From Cytophagales bacterium (GTDB lineage: Bacteria > Bacteroidota > Bacteroidia > Cytophagales > 172606-1), in contig JAUJNL010000097.1 of NCBI GenBank assembly GCA_030448185.1, positions 1 to 32,885 of the forward strand: a DNA stretch of 32,885 bases, in the 5' to 3' direction. The notes beneath the pieces were generated by a model that saw nothing but the letters and a program-made list of their open reading frames with translations, was not told the DNA's origin and made no database searches. A program made the translations under genes and the position numbers. Of the stretch, positions 17,410 to 26,188 are shown piece after piece (within the stretch, counting starts at the first letter, position 1; each line of letters opens with the position of its first letter).

Positions 17410-20400
17410 ATGGCCCGCCGTGAATACCTGCCACCTGACGAACGAAGCCGGTTCGATACCCCACCAGTCCTAACCCCACAGCAGCGCCCCATCTTCCTGG
17501 ACTTACCGGCCTGGGCTACTAGTTATCTGGAACAAATTCTGACGCCGACCAATCAGGTGGGTTTTCTGCTCCAGTTGGGTTACTTCCGGGTGGTGGGCCG
17601 ATTCTTTGTGACTGACCGATTTCACCCGGCCGATATTGATTGGCTGAGCAACCAGCGTAAGATTGATCCAGCCTCCTTGCGGTTGACCGATTACGCGGCC
17701 AGCCAGACGGTTTACCGCCACCGCCAGCTCATTCTGCATCAATTGGGCTACGAGGCTTTTGCGCCGGCTCACCGCCAAGCCCTGCAAGAAGAAGCGGCTC
17801 GCCTGACCCACCTGCAAACCAAACCGGCCCGGATGCTGGACGCCCTGGTAAGTTATCTGATGGAACACCGGATTGAGGTTCCGTCCTACAACACGCTGCG
17901 GGACGTCTTAACCGAAGCCCTCAATGCGCTGGATGAACACTTGCAAACGCTCATCGAGTTGGGCTTAACCACTAGTGACCGGGCCATGTTGGACGCCCTG
18001 CTGGATAACTCAACCACTCCCGAGGGGACGGAGGCAGCCGCAGGCCTGCCGGCTGGGCGTTTTCCGCTGACCCGCCTCAAGCACATCAGCCAGTCAATGC
18101 AGCCTAAGCAGATTGCCGAACGGGTTGCCCTGTTCCGGCAGCTAAAGGCCCTCTTTAGCCCGCTGGCCGCGCTGATTGAGCGGCTCGGGCTGGGCGATGA
18201 GACGATTCGCTACTACGCGCAGTACGTCTTAGACAACCGAAGCGGGCAGTTGGCCGAACGGGTGCACGAACGCTACCTGCGGCTCCTCGCCTTTATTACC
18301 CACCAGTACTTGAGCGTAGGTGATGCGCTCATTCTAACGTTGAACAAGGCGGTCGCCTCCACCCTGAATGGTTGCGAACAAAATCTCAAAGAGCAGCATT
18401 ACCAAAGCCGCTACGCCACGGCCGGGCTAGTGGGTCAGGTCAGTCGCCGGTCTGATCTGCACATTGACGCACTCACCGAGATTGAACGCACCGTTGAACT
18501 CACCGACTGGAGCAGCGACCAGAAGATTGACCACATCCGTGAATTGTTGAGCAGAAAGCGGCTGGGGGGCCAGCAACTGCTGACCGACAAACAACGCCTG
18601 ACGGAACTGAAGACGCTCAACCAACCGCTTGCCGAGCGAACCGACTTTTATTTAGTGCTGGAAAAAGTCTCGCTACGGCTGCAAGCCCGCGTTTCGGGCT
18701 TGGTGCAGGTCCTGGTCTTTGAGCACCATACGGCCCAGCCCCACCTGCTGACGGCAATCCGCTATTTTCAGGAGCGAGGCGGTGAACTGCTTCCCAGCCC
18801 GGCCCTGCCGCTCGACTTTTTGGACATGGCCGACCGGCAGCAGGTCTTTACGGCGGCCGGCAAGCTACGCATCTCACTTTACAAAGCGCTGCTGTTCCGG
18901 GCCGTACGCGACGCCCTGCGGGAGGGTATCCTGACGGTGCTATCCTCGTACGAGTACCGCTCAGTGGATGAGTACCAGATACCCCGTAGCCAGTGGCAGT
19001 TGTACCGGGATGACTACCTGCATCGGGCCAACCTGGTGGCACACCGAGAGTCGGGCCCGACGCTGGTTGCCCTCAATGAACGGCTCAACGCGCAGTTCCG
19101 GAAAACGAATGAGCGCTTGGCTACTAACACCCAGGTTTACCTGGATGGCCGCGGGGGCTGGCATCTGCACCGCTACCGGGCCGAAGACGTCGCCGACGAC
19201 GCGGGCGTCCGGTTGCTTTACCCAATCTCCCGCGTCATCTCGCTGCGCGACGTGCTGAGCCAGGTGAATGGGCTTACGGGTTTTTTGAGCAAGTTCGCCC
19301 ACAAGGGGTTTATGCATAAGCCCACGCCAGCCGATGAGCGTTTGCTGCTGGCGGCCATCATCGGCTACGGCGAGAACATCGGCATCCGCAAGATGGCGCT
19401 CATTTCCAAAAGCATCTCCGCCCATGCGCTGGAAACGGTTGCGACCCAGTACTTTTCGCCCGAGATGACGCTGGAGGCCAATGACTGCATCCTAGCCCAC
19501 AGTGATGCCCTTCCGCTGACTGATCTGTTTCGGCGTAAAGAAGGTTTTGTACATACTGGCAGTGACGGCCAGAAGTATGACGTGTCGATCCCCTCCCTGA
19601 GGGCCTCGGCTTCGTTTAAGTATTTTGGCAATGGGGAGGGATGAGTGTATATTCAGGACTGGACGAAGCGGGCCAGTTGATCTACTCGGTCGCCTTCAAT
19701 GCGGCCGACCGGGAATCGCCCTACGTGCTGGACGTGATGCTGTATAATGAAGCCATTCAATCCGACGCCCATGCCACCGATATGCACGGCTTTTCGGAGC
19801 CAAACTTTGCCCTTTCGGGCTTGTACGGTCTGGCGCTACGACCCCGGTTTGTCAGCATTCATACCCAGCAACTCTACAGCATTGATGCAGTCTCGGCTTA
19901 CAAAGAAGCCAAGTACACCATCACCCCGCATAAACGCATTGACTACGAGCATTTAGTGGCGAACTGGGACGATCTGCTGCGGCTGGGCGCATCAATCAAG
20001 TTGGGCTTCGTCAAGGCATCGACCATCCTTAAGCGACTCAACTCCTACGCCCGCCAGCATCCGCTGTACCGGGCCTTGAAAGACCTGGGACGGCTCTACA
20101 AAACCGAATACCTCCTGCGCTACGTGGATGAGCCTGAACTGCGCGAGACGGTGGAAGGCATGCTGACCAAAGTCGAACACGGCAATAAGTTCAGCAGTGC
20201 CGTCATCCTGGGCAACAACCAGGCCTTCGGCTGGCAGACCCCCTATGAGCAGGACATCGCTCAAGGGTGTCGGCGGCTGATTATGAACGCAATCAACTTC
20301 TACAACTTGCTTTATTTGTCGGAAAAACTTCGCCAGTGTGCCACCGAGCCGGAACGCGAGGAACTGCTAAAGACCATCTTGCACTCCTCCACCCACACCT

Positions 20401-20519
20401 GGCATCACATTAACCTGCAAGGTGAATACGACTTCTCGGAGCCTCCCTCATCGGAGGCTCCCTTTGATTGGGACGCCTTACTGCATTTACGCTTACCCAA
20501 AGGCATACGTCGCCGTTAA
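17410..20519 (+). CDS. tnpA: Tn3-family transposase, single frame break
   Basis: About 1,037 residues, the normal size for TnpA. The start MARREYLPPDERSRFDTPPV is the N-terminal DUF4158-type domain. The catalytic core begins with HTGSDGQKYD (D719) and, after the break, HATDMHGFSEPNFA (second Asp) and the segment KVEHGNKFSSAV...YEQDIAQGCRRLIMNAINFY around the catalytic Glu. The frame closes with TGA at 19642-19644, and the rest continues in the -1 frame from an ATG overlapping that TGA (ATGA). The conserved GEGMSVYS motif is restored by one more G in the GGG run before ATG, so a lost G is the simple explanation; the two halves could also be translated separately. GC is visibly higher than in the left island. 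Confidence 0.9.
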
Positions 20520-20538
20520 TCAGCAAGTGGGTACACCG

Positions 20539-20572
20539 TGAGGAATTATGTACGATTCTGCAGAACTACCCA
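20539..20572 (-). repeat. Right terminal inverted repeat of the Tn3-family transposon
   Basis: Its reverse complement matches 14315-14348 at 32 of 34 positions. It begins 19 bp after the tnpA stop, the usual place for a Tn3-type right end. The istA reading frame appears to run into it, which suggests the transposon landed in or next to istA. Confidence 0.7.
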
Positions 20573-21301
20573 GGTTGAGTGGCTGGCCAAAGCCGCCCAG
20601 TCCTTCAGGTAAGGCTTGGTCGGTTTCAAGTTGGCAGAGTCCTTTCTGGCAGATGTTTTTCACCGCCAGGTAACTGTAGGCCCCGTAAGCAAGGGCCCTT
20701 TGGCAAGCGAGGTTAACAGTATTAGCCTCATAACTCTTGCTAAGGGCATAGATCCCATTAATCATATCCCGCCAATGGTGGGGTTGGTGCAGTTGCAGGG
20801 CTTCCAGAAAAGCCGCTACGGAATCCCCTAGTTGCTGGGCTTTTTGTTGATAGTGCTCTTTGCTTTTGTATTGCTTGTAGGGAGGTTTATGAGAGTCTTG
20901 CGTGATAAACTCCCCATTTCCTAGATGCAGCGTATGCAGAGCCACCTCCTGTTGGTCTTTATACACCCTGAGTAGGGAATCACTTACTTTTAGGGTCAGA
21001 CTTTCGCCAGCATACTGATAGGGGACGGAATAGAAGTTTTGCCCGTAGGCAATGTGGCCGTAAGCATTTACTTTCCGTTCCACAAACACGCTGGATTCAT
21101 ACCGCTGCGCCGGTAAGGGAATCAGCGTTGGCTGCTCAACCTGCAGGAATACTTCCCTGGGGATACGCTGGGTAGTACCATGCACCCTTTGATTACACAC
21201 CTTTTGGTTCCACCGTGCCAGTTCCTGCTCCAGGCGGGCGTAGTCATTGTGATCTACCCCTTTTAGAAAGTTACCTTTGACGTACTTTACACCAGACTCT
21301 A

Positions 21302-22192
21302 CTTTGCCTGGTAGTTATTTAAAAGGTGTTGATGCAGGATTGGTTGTAGTCGCTGATGAAGAGTTTAGTAACAAGATGATGGTACTTGAGTTTACGGGAA
21401 AAGGAGAGGCTTTTACGGACCTACCTGGAGATACGGGCTCTTAGGGTAGCGTTCCATCTTTCGATGTGCTGGAGCCGATGTTAACAACGTTTTCAGGTAC
21501 AGTTTTGCCACTCTCTTTACCTACTTGTTGATGATTGCCCTTGCTAAGCAGGATGCGGTAGGACTTCCAGTAATCACTGTAAGACTGACATTTGAGGTAC
21601 TCCACAGGGATCTTGCGCAGCAATCGGCGAAAAGTGTCTTCACTGCGGTCCCCAATCACATAAGCTACAATTTGTCTGGTGCTTTGACAAAGCGCTGCCC
21701 AGAGCCACTGTTTGTCTTTCTTGCGGCCGCAGAAGCTGCATAACTCGTCAAATTGAAGGATTTGTCCACCTGGTGGGCAAGTGCTCACTTGAGTTTTGAA
21801 GTTGGGTAAAAGCAAACAAACTAGGTTCAAGGCTTGAAACACTCGATAATAACTGATGAAAAACACCCGGCTTACCCCGTTTAAACTCAACCGTTCCAGA
21901 AACGCTCTTCTAAGTTGAGCAAAATCGCAGTTGAGCGCTTTCTTTCGCTTGAGCACCGGGCTTTTACCGCAGTCTTTGTACAATACTCTTTGATTGTTAT
22001 GACGGGTAAAGCCGTTTTTGACAATGTTACTCCTGCCGTAACAGGGACATTTTTCTACCTTTGTCTGGGTAAGCATGGGTTAGAAGGTGTTTTGTTTGTT
22101 TGGTCACTACAAAACTACCCTTTTGGCCTTGCTTACCCCCTTTTTTGTGACTCAGCCCGCCATCCACACCTTTCAAGAACTACCCTTTGCCT
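21302..22192. mobile_element. IS1-family element with 8-bp target duplication, inside istA
   Basis: Element 21310-22184 (875 bp), flanked by CTTTGCCT at 21302-21309 and 22185-22192. Terminal inverted repeats: left GGTAGTTATTTAAAAGGTGT, right (reverse complement) GGTAGTTCTTGAAAGGTGTG, about 24 bp with a few mismatches. The istA frame (RRPEDKGK / KVESGVKYVK) is restored when element and one repeat are removed. An 8-9-bp duplication is typical for IS1. Confidence 0.9.
21319..22076 (-). pseudogene. IS1-family transposase, broken
   Basis: The start MLTQTKVEKCPCYGRSNIVK is the zinc-finger N-terminal part of IS1 InsA-type proteins (CPxC, then CGK), followed by ALNCDFAQLRRAFLERLSLN and the DDE part QFDELCSFCGRKKDKQWLWA, LCQSTRQIVAYVIGDRSEDT and YSDYWKSYRILLSKGNHQQV in one fused frame. 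The frame breaks near 21480. The C-terminus ERWNATLRARISR continues in another frame, with a TAG at 21421-21423 where relatives have a residue, and then VRKSLSFSRKLKYHHLVTKL to CINTF. The second Cys pair reads YKDCGKSPVLKRKK. Inactive as it stands. Confidence 0.8.
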
Positions 22193-22499
22193 TTATCCTC
22201 CGGACGACGAACCCGGGCCGTAATCGGCGCTGATTGATAGTAGGCTAAAAACTCACTGTACTGCTGCTGAATCAGCGGTTCGTAAAAGCTGGGCAGTACG
22301 ACCCCGGCTTTCAGGTTGTCAATCTTAACTGTCTGAGTACTCCCCCAAAAGATTCGAAAGCCTTGATGTGACAAGCAATAAAAGTAGACACTTTCTGATC
22401 CGTAACCAGGCAGTAGTAGGCGTAGCGGCTGTGGGAAAGAATCATGGAATATACCCATACCTTGACCAACTTTCCCGCTTTCTCAGTATCCATCCGAGC

Positions 22500-22942
22500 A
22501 AATGCATATTTTCAGGCAGCAGCCAGGGGTATAAGTTTGCGGAATGAAAACGAATAAGGATTTATACGCAAAGATGAAGAGCGCTTATGAGCGTTTCTTG
22601 AAGAGCAAGCTTACTCAAGCAGCCTTTTGTAAAGCCGAGGCTTTGTCCCCTTCTCAGTTTGGTTACTGGCACAAACGCTTCTCGAGTGAAGCGGCGGCTC
22701 CGGCTCCTGTCACTGGCTTCAGCCAGCTTAACTTATCGCCAGCTCCTATTGCCACTCCCATCAATCCAGTGATGGTGCTGGACTTGGCAGGAAAAGGAAG
22801 GCTGAATTTTATGCTCCGGTGGAAGTTTCTTTTTGAAAGCGTTATTAGCCTAGTTGTGCTGGCTTTGACCTCAAGCTGCCGTTATTTCCTTTACGGGAAA
22901 GGTACCGATATGCGGTGTGGAATGTATGCCTTAGCTGGACTA
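22500..22942 (+). mobile_element. IS66-family remnant: tnpA and start of tnpB
   Basis: Frame 22544-22840 encodes an IS66 accessory TnpA: MKTNKDLYAKMKSAYERFLK, LTQAAFCKAEALSPSQFGYW, VMVLDLAGKGRLNF. A one-base shift near 22810 restores YAPVEVSF and a TGA. tnpB starts around GTG 22856 (VLALTSSCRYFLYGKGTDMR, GMYALAGLV) and is cut at 22942 by the IS630 element. The large tnpC is absent. The left border, where istA stops, is about 22500; no terminal repeat was identified. Confidence 0.75.
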
Positions 22943-24132
22943 GTGGTCTGTAACGATTAAAGTGAGGGGTATAATGGGTAGCTTTGCCGAAAACAAGATG
23001 GCAAAGAAGTATCGGGTACAACTTGAGGCGGAAGAACGGGAGCGGTTGGAACAATTGATTGCAGCCCGCAATGGCAAAAACCGGCAGGTGAAGCGGGCCT
23101 ATGCTTTACTGGCCGCCGATGAAAATGGGCATAAGAAGTGGAGTGATCAGCAGATTAAGCAGGCCTACGGACTGAGTATCGCCAGCCGAGAGCGGTTGCG
23201 CGAAAGGCTGGTGAGGGAGAGTTTGGACACAGCCCTGATGGGCAAAAAGCGACAGGTGTTCAAAGAGAAGTTGTTTACTGGAGAAGTGGAAGCCAAACTG
23301 GTGGCCCTTCGCTGTAGCCAGTGCCCGCAGGGCTACAACCGGTGGAGGCTGCCACTACTAGCCGAGCAGATGGTGAGTTTAGAGTACGTCGAGCACATGA
23401 GTCACCAGAGTGTAGGAGAAATATTAAAAAAAATGAAATTAAGCCCTGGCAGATCAAAAGCTGGGTAATTCCCAAGGCCGATGCTGTTTTCGTCAATCAG
23501 ATGGAACAGGTGCTCGATGCGTATGCCAAGGAGTATGAAGAGGACTATCCACTGGTATGTGTGGATGAATCGCCCTACCAACTGGTGAGTGAGACCCGTC
23601 AAAGCTTTAGCGATTCTAAAGGCGTTGTCCATACCGATTATGAGTACCAACGAGAAGGCGTAGCCCAGTTATTGATGATGGTAGAGCCCTTGGGCGGCTT
23701 TCGGCAAGTATTGATCCAAGAGCGCAACAACTCTCATACCTATGCCCATACCATTGCGCACCTGGTGGAAGTACTCTACCCTGCTGCCAAGTGCATCACT
23801 CTCATTGAAGACAACTCCAGTGCCCACAAACTGGCGGCCCTATACGAAGTATTTCCTCCCGAAAGGGCCCGAAGCATTATCAAAAGACTCCAAGTGGTAC
23901 GTACGCCCGCTCATGGTTCCTGGCTCAACATTGCTGAATGTGAATTATCCGTACTCAAAAGGCAAGGCATTGCTCAAAGAGTAGCTACTAAAGAAGAATT
24001 ACAACAACAGGTACAGCCATGGTAGGAGCAGCGTAACAAGAAAGAATGCAAGGTGGACTGGCAGTTTAAAACCAAGGATGCGCGCATCAAACTCAAACGA
24101 CTTTACCCCGCACTTTAACCGTTACAGACCAC
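22943..24132 (+). mobile_element. IS630-family element, 1190 bp
   Basis: Flanked by TA at 22941-22942 and 24133-24134, the IS630 target. Terminal inverted repeats start GTGGTCTGTAACG on both sides and match over about 27 bp with two mismatches (22943-22969 against 24106-24132). Left flank is IS66 tnpB; right flank is the 3' part of a small - strand gene. These do not form one continuous gene, so the element probably marks a deletion or recombination junction. Confidence 0.9.
22998..24118 (+). CDS. IS630-family transposase, two frames plus amber
   Basis: MAKKYRVQLEAEERERLEQL at 22998 starts the N-terminal helix-turn-helix part (KWSDQQIKQAYGLSIASRER). That frame passes a run of eight A at 23426-23433 and stops at 23466-23468; the -1 frame continues with QIKSWVIPKADAVFV and the DDE core: VCVDESPYQL (first Asp), TLIEDNSSAHK (second Asp) and HGSWLNIAECELSVLKR (catalytic Glu). 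A -1 shift on the A run, programmed or an indel, would join the two. A TAG at 24023-24025 then interrupts VQPW/EQRNKKECKVDWQFKT, after which the same frame runs to a TAA at 24116-24118 ending KRLYPAL, the usual C-terminus. Confidence 0.8.
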
Positions 24133-24249
24133 TAGTCCAACCGTCACCTCATCGCCCGTCGCTTGGGCACTTTGCGTGGTGAGTGTCTCACTTTGCCACC
24201 AGGTTCCAATAATGTTTCCTAATGCATCAAAAATTACGTTAATCTTCAT
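24115..24249 (-). CDS. Small hypothetical protein, 3' end replaced by IS630
   Basis: Starts MKINVIFDALGNIIGTWWQS and continues ETLTTQSAQATGDEVTVGL; the last codons (VVCNG and TAA) come from the IS630 terminal repeat. The start resembles small bacterial proteins of the form NVIFDxxGNI found beside other short genes; their function is unknown to me. It begins 18 bp after the stop of the 83-aa gene on the same strand, so it is the next gene of that cassette. The natural C-terminus is missing and is not found beyond the element. Confidence 0.5.
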   Translation of the reverse strand: MKINVIFDALGNIIGTWWQSETLTTQSAQATGDEVTVGLVVCNG

Positions 24250-24267
24250 AAAAGTTGTTTTTAAGGA

Positions 24268-24519
24268 TTAAACAAAACCTCCCCCCTGCAAACTGAAATT
24301 GGTGGTCACGCTGCCAATGTTACGGATGGTCACCCAGTAGGTAGTAGTGCCATCATTATTTCTAACTTTGGTTTGGTCAAAGGCCAGCAGTGAACCACCT
24401 GGGTTTAAGGGATGACCACTTGCGTACTGAGCACCACGATCAGCCCCTGCAAAGGTATAAAACCATCGAGCCGACTGGCCAGGAGCCAAGGTTCCGAAGC
24501 CAACATTGTTAAAAGCCAT
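24268..24519 (-). CDS. Small beta-rich hypothetical protein, 83 aa
   Basis: Intact: MAFNNVGFGTLAPGQSARWF, FTFAGADRGAQYASG with neighbouring residues, then TTTYWVTIRNIGSVTTNFSL and LQGGGFV at the end. Alternating hydrophobic residues predict a single beta-sandwich-like domain; no signal peptide or catalytic motif is seen. I recall similar short proteins (LAPGQSxRW, NFxLQGGG) as hypotheticals in other phyla, but no function. It has one of the few strong Shine-Dalgarno sites in the window (AAGGAGGT, 5 bp before ATG). An IS4 element lies 41 bp upstream and separates it from the protease genes that probably formed one cassette with it. Confidence 0.75.
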   Translation of the reverse strand: MAFNNVGFGTLAPGQSARWFYTFAGADRGAQYASGHPLNPGGSLLAFDQTKVRNNDGTTTYWVTIRNIGSVTTNFSLQGGGFV

Positions 24520-24548
24520 TTTTACCTCCTTTTTAAATTGTGTTGTAA

Positions 24549-25720
24549 AGTAGTTTTACTTTAATACAGGACAAAAAAGAGGAGTAGAGCCCCAAAGGGG
24601 GTAATTTTAAGGTGACCAAACCTGGAATTACCACAACTCTACTCCCAAATGAAAGATATTCAAGGGGCGTTATATGCCCAAATCAAAAGCCATTTTCCTT
24701 GTGACAAGCGCCGAACGGAGTTAATCTGTAATATGATCGTTGGACTCTTGAAACTCACTCAAAGCGGACTCAGCAAGTGGAGCAAAGCCTTGCCGGGTCA
24801 ACAGGACCTGGAAGCCAAATACAAGCAGATGCAGCGTTTTGCCCGTTATTTCCGGTTTTCTCCCCGCCTGTATTGTAAAGTCATCTGGCAGTTGTACGGT
24901 CAGGGCCAACAGGTGTACCTGACATTGGACCGCTCCGAGTGGAAGATGCGCGGCAAGTGGGTACAGGTGACCATGATCGGCATGGCTCACCAGGGTATGA
25001 GTATTCCCCTGCTCTGGCAGGTATACAATGGGCAGGGCAATTCGGCTTATTCGACCCGTAAAGCCTTACTGGAATGTTTTCACCAATGGATTGACCGCAA
25101 AGACAACCAGCACATCTGGTGGGTAGCTGACCGGGAATACATTGGTAAGGACTGGTTCAAAGAACTCCTGCTACGGAAAATGCAGTTCTGCATCCGCTTG
25201 AGAAAAAACGTTACCCTCACCCATCAAAACAAGAAGATCAAACTTCACCAGTTATTTGAATGCGCCACGTTGAGAACCCTTTCCAAACCGCGTAAGCTCT
25301 ACGGAACCAATCTCTACTTAGCCGGACAGAAGCTAGAGAATGGGGACTACTTCATCGTCGGTAGTGCCACCAAGACTAAGCACCTGGCCCGCATTTACCG
25401 GCAAAGATGGCAAATAGAAACTTTATTTGCTGCTTACAAATCCCGTGGCTTCAACCTGGAAAGCTGCCGGGTAAACCTGGCCAAAAGGATTAAAACCCTT
25501 ATTTTCGTTTTATCTATAGCCGCTGTATGGGCGGTAAAAACCGGAGAGTGGCTCATCAAACAGGGCAAAGACATTCCCCTGAAGACCTTTAAAGACCAAT
25601 CCCCGCAAAAATGGAAAAGCCTTTTCCGCTGGGGACTCGACCACCTGCAAAATATCACCCTTAATAACCTTGATTGTAAACACGTTATAAACTTGTGTCC
25701 TGTATAAAAGTAGTTTTACT
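24549..25720. mobile_element. IS4-family element with 12-bp target duplication
   Basis: Element 24561-25708, flanked by AGTAGTTTTACT at 24549-24560 and 25709-25720. Ends: left TTAATACAGGACA, right (reverse complement) TTTATACAGGACA, 12 of 13 matching. The repeats could be counted as up to 14 bp with a slightly different boundary. Length (about 1.15 kb), 12-bp duplication and one transposase gene fit the IS4 family. The exact flanks suggest a recent insertion. Confidence 0.9.
24649..25707 (+). CDS. IS4-family transposase, intact
   Basis: A 352-residue DDE transposase: VYLTLDRSEWKMRGKWVQV (first Asp), QVYNGQGNSAYSTRKALLE, HIWWVADREYIGKDWFKELL (second Asp) and IYRQRWQIETLFAAYKSRGF, the Y-(2)-R-(3)-E-(6)-K signature with the catalytic Glu, typical of IS4. 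The frame is unbroken, one of few intact transposases here. The TAA (25705-25707) lies within the right terminal repeat. No clear Shine-Dalgarno precedes the ATG. Confidence 0.95.
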   Translation: MKDIQGALYAQIKSHFPCDKRRTELICNMIVGLLKLTQSGLSKWSKALPGQQDLEAKYKQMQRFARYFRFSPRLYCKVIWQLYGQGQQVYLTLDRSEWKMRGKWVQVTMIGMAHQGMSIPLLWQVYNGQGNSAYSTRKALLECFHQWIDRKDNQHIWWVADREYIGKDWFKELLLRKMQFCIRLRKNVTLTHQNKKIKLHQLFECATLRTLSKPRKLYGTNLYLAGQKLENGDYFIVGSATKTKHLARIYRQRWQIETLFAAYKSRGFNLESCRVNLAKRIKTLIFVLSIAAVWAVKTGEWLIKQGKDIPLKTFKDQSPQKWKSLFRWGLDHLQNITLNNLDCKHVINLCPV

Positions 25721-25825
25721 ATTTAATTAATAATCTGAATTAGCAATGATTTGCTATCCTGTTGCCAGTAATTTCCCTTGATAGGTACTAAAGTGGTTAT
25801 GCCATTTAGTATAAAGAGTTTAATT

Positions 25826-26086
25826 TTACGAGTTACTGCACGGCAGAATCGGGAGGGGTAAATAAGCAGTGTTTTCTTCCTCAATACCCAGAACCCCTGA
25901 CTCCTTTTTTAAAGCGGGCACTTTTGCCTCCGGACAAGAACCGGTAATAACCCCAGTTACTGGTAGTACCCGCTCCACCTTCAGGCCCTTCTTGCCTAGC
26001 CGATTCGCTAGTTGCTCAATACGGGGCAGCGACTCATCGGTAACGGTAATGATGAGGGATTTGATTTTTGCTTGGTTTTTAGTCAT
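25826..26086 (-). CDS. I9-propeptide-like small protein, 86 aa
   Basis: The pattern IKSLIITVTDESLPRIEQLA, a helix, then VERVLPVTGVITGSCPEAKV and GVLGIEEENTAYL has the beta-alpha-beta/beta-alpha-beta rhythm of subtilisin propeptides (inhibitor I9 fold), ending in an acidic segment before a Tyr-Leu-Pro strand. Free-standing I9 proteins act as chaperones or inhibitors of S8 proteases. It lies 102 bp downstream of the S8 protease on the same strand, so the protease is the likely partner (inference). AAGGA about 6 bp before the ATG is a plausible ribosome site. No signal peptide. The frame is intact. Confidence 0.65.
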   Translation of the reverse strand: MTKNQAKIKSLIITVTDESLPRIEQLANRLGKKGLKVERVLPVTGVITGSCPEAKVPALKKESGVLGIEEENTAYLPLPILPCSNS

Positions 26087-26188
26087 AAGCGTCCTTAGTA
26101 ATCTCCCCTTTTAGGGCATTTATTTTGTAGGCTACTGAGTACAATAACTATCCAGCTTGCCAAGGAATGACATACAATTGCATCATGG

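Larger units (their letters stand above)
14315..20572. mobile_element. Tn3-family transposon with serine-hydrolase cargo
   Basis: Bounded by matching inverted sequences at 14315-14348 and 20539-20572 (34 bp, two mismatches, TGGGT outermost as in many Tn3-family ends). Inside, in order: a beta-lactamase-fold serine hydrolase (-), a DUF4177-like remnant (+), resolvase tnpR (-), a res-like intergenic region and transposase tnpA (+), whose stop is 19 bp from the right end. This is the standard Tn3 layout plus cargo. No matching 5-bp target duplication was found (ATTTT left, AGGTT right), so the ends may have been shuffled by recombination. On the right it abuts, and apparently truncates, the IS21 istA gene. 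Confidence 0.7.
20520..22500 (-). pseudogene. istA: IS21-family istA, truncated at both ends and split by IS1
   Basis: On the - strand the protein runs TEKAGKLVKVWVYSMILSHS, FESFGG, TVKIDNLKAGVVLPSFYEPL and SAPITARVRRPEDKGK, stops at the IS1 element (22184-21310), and resumes as KVESGVKYVKGNFLKGVDHN, LEQELARWNQKVCNQRVHGT, VNAYGHIAYGQNFYSVPYQY and QKGLCQLETDQALP. This is the IstA transposase core and C-terminal part. The N-terminus (helix-turn-helix) is lost at about 22500 where an IS66 remnant begins. The C-terminus runs into the right end of the Tn3-type transposon at 20572. No istB is present. A frame break also occurs near 22330. Confidence 0.85.

Noticed and set aside
18961..19425. Long - strand frame within tnpA
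   Set aside because: Antisense shadow of a GC-rich gene; the + strand has Tn3 transposase motifs.
14311..20577. Target duplication of the Tn3 transposon
   Set aside because: The 5 bp outside the ends differ (ATTTT and AGGTT), so no duplication is claimed.
23321..23420. Upstream ATG for the second IS630 frame as a separate protein
   Set aside because: The first part is antisense-free but overlaps the N-terminal frame; the sequence continues the transposase only after the A run.
5252..24025. General recoding of TAG as an amino acid
   Set aside because: TAG ends the S8 protease at its natural C-terminus and the breaks elsewhere include TAA, TGA and indels.
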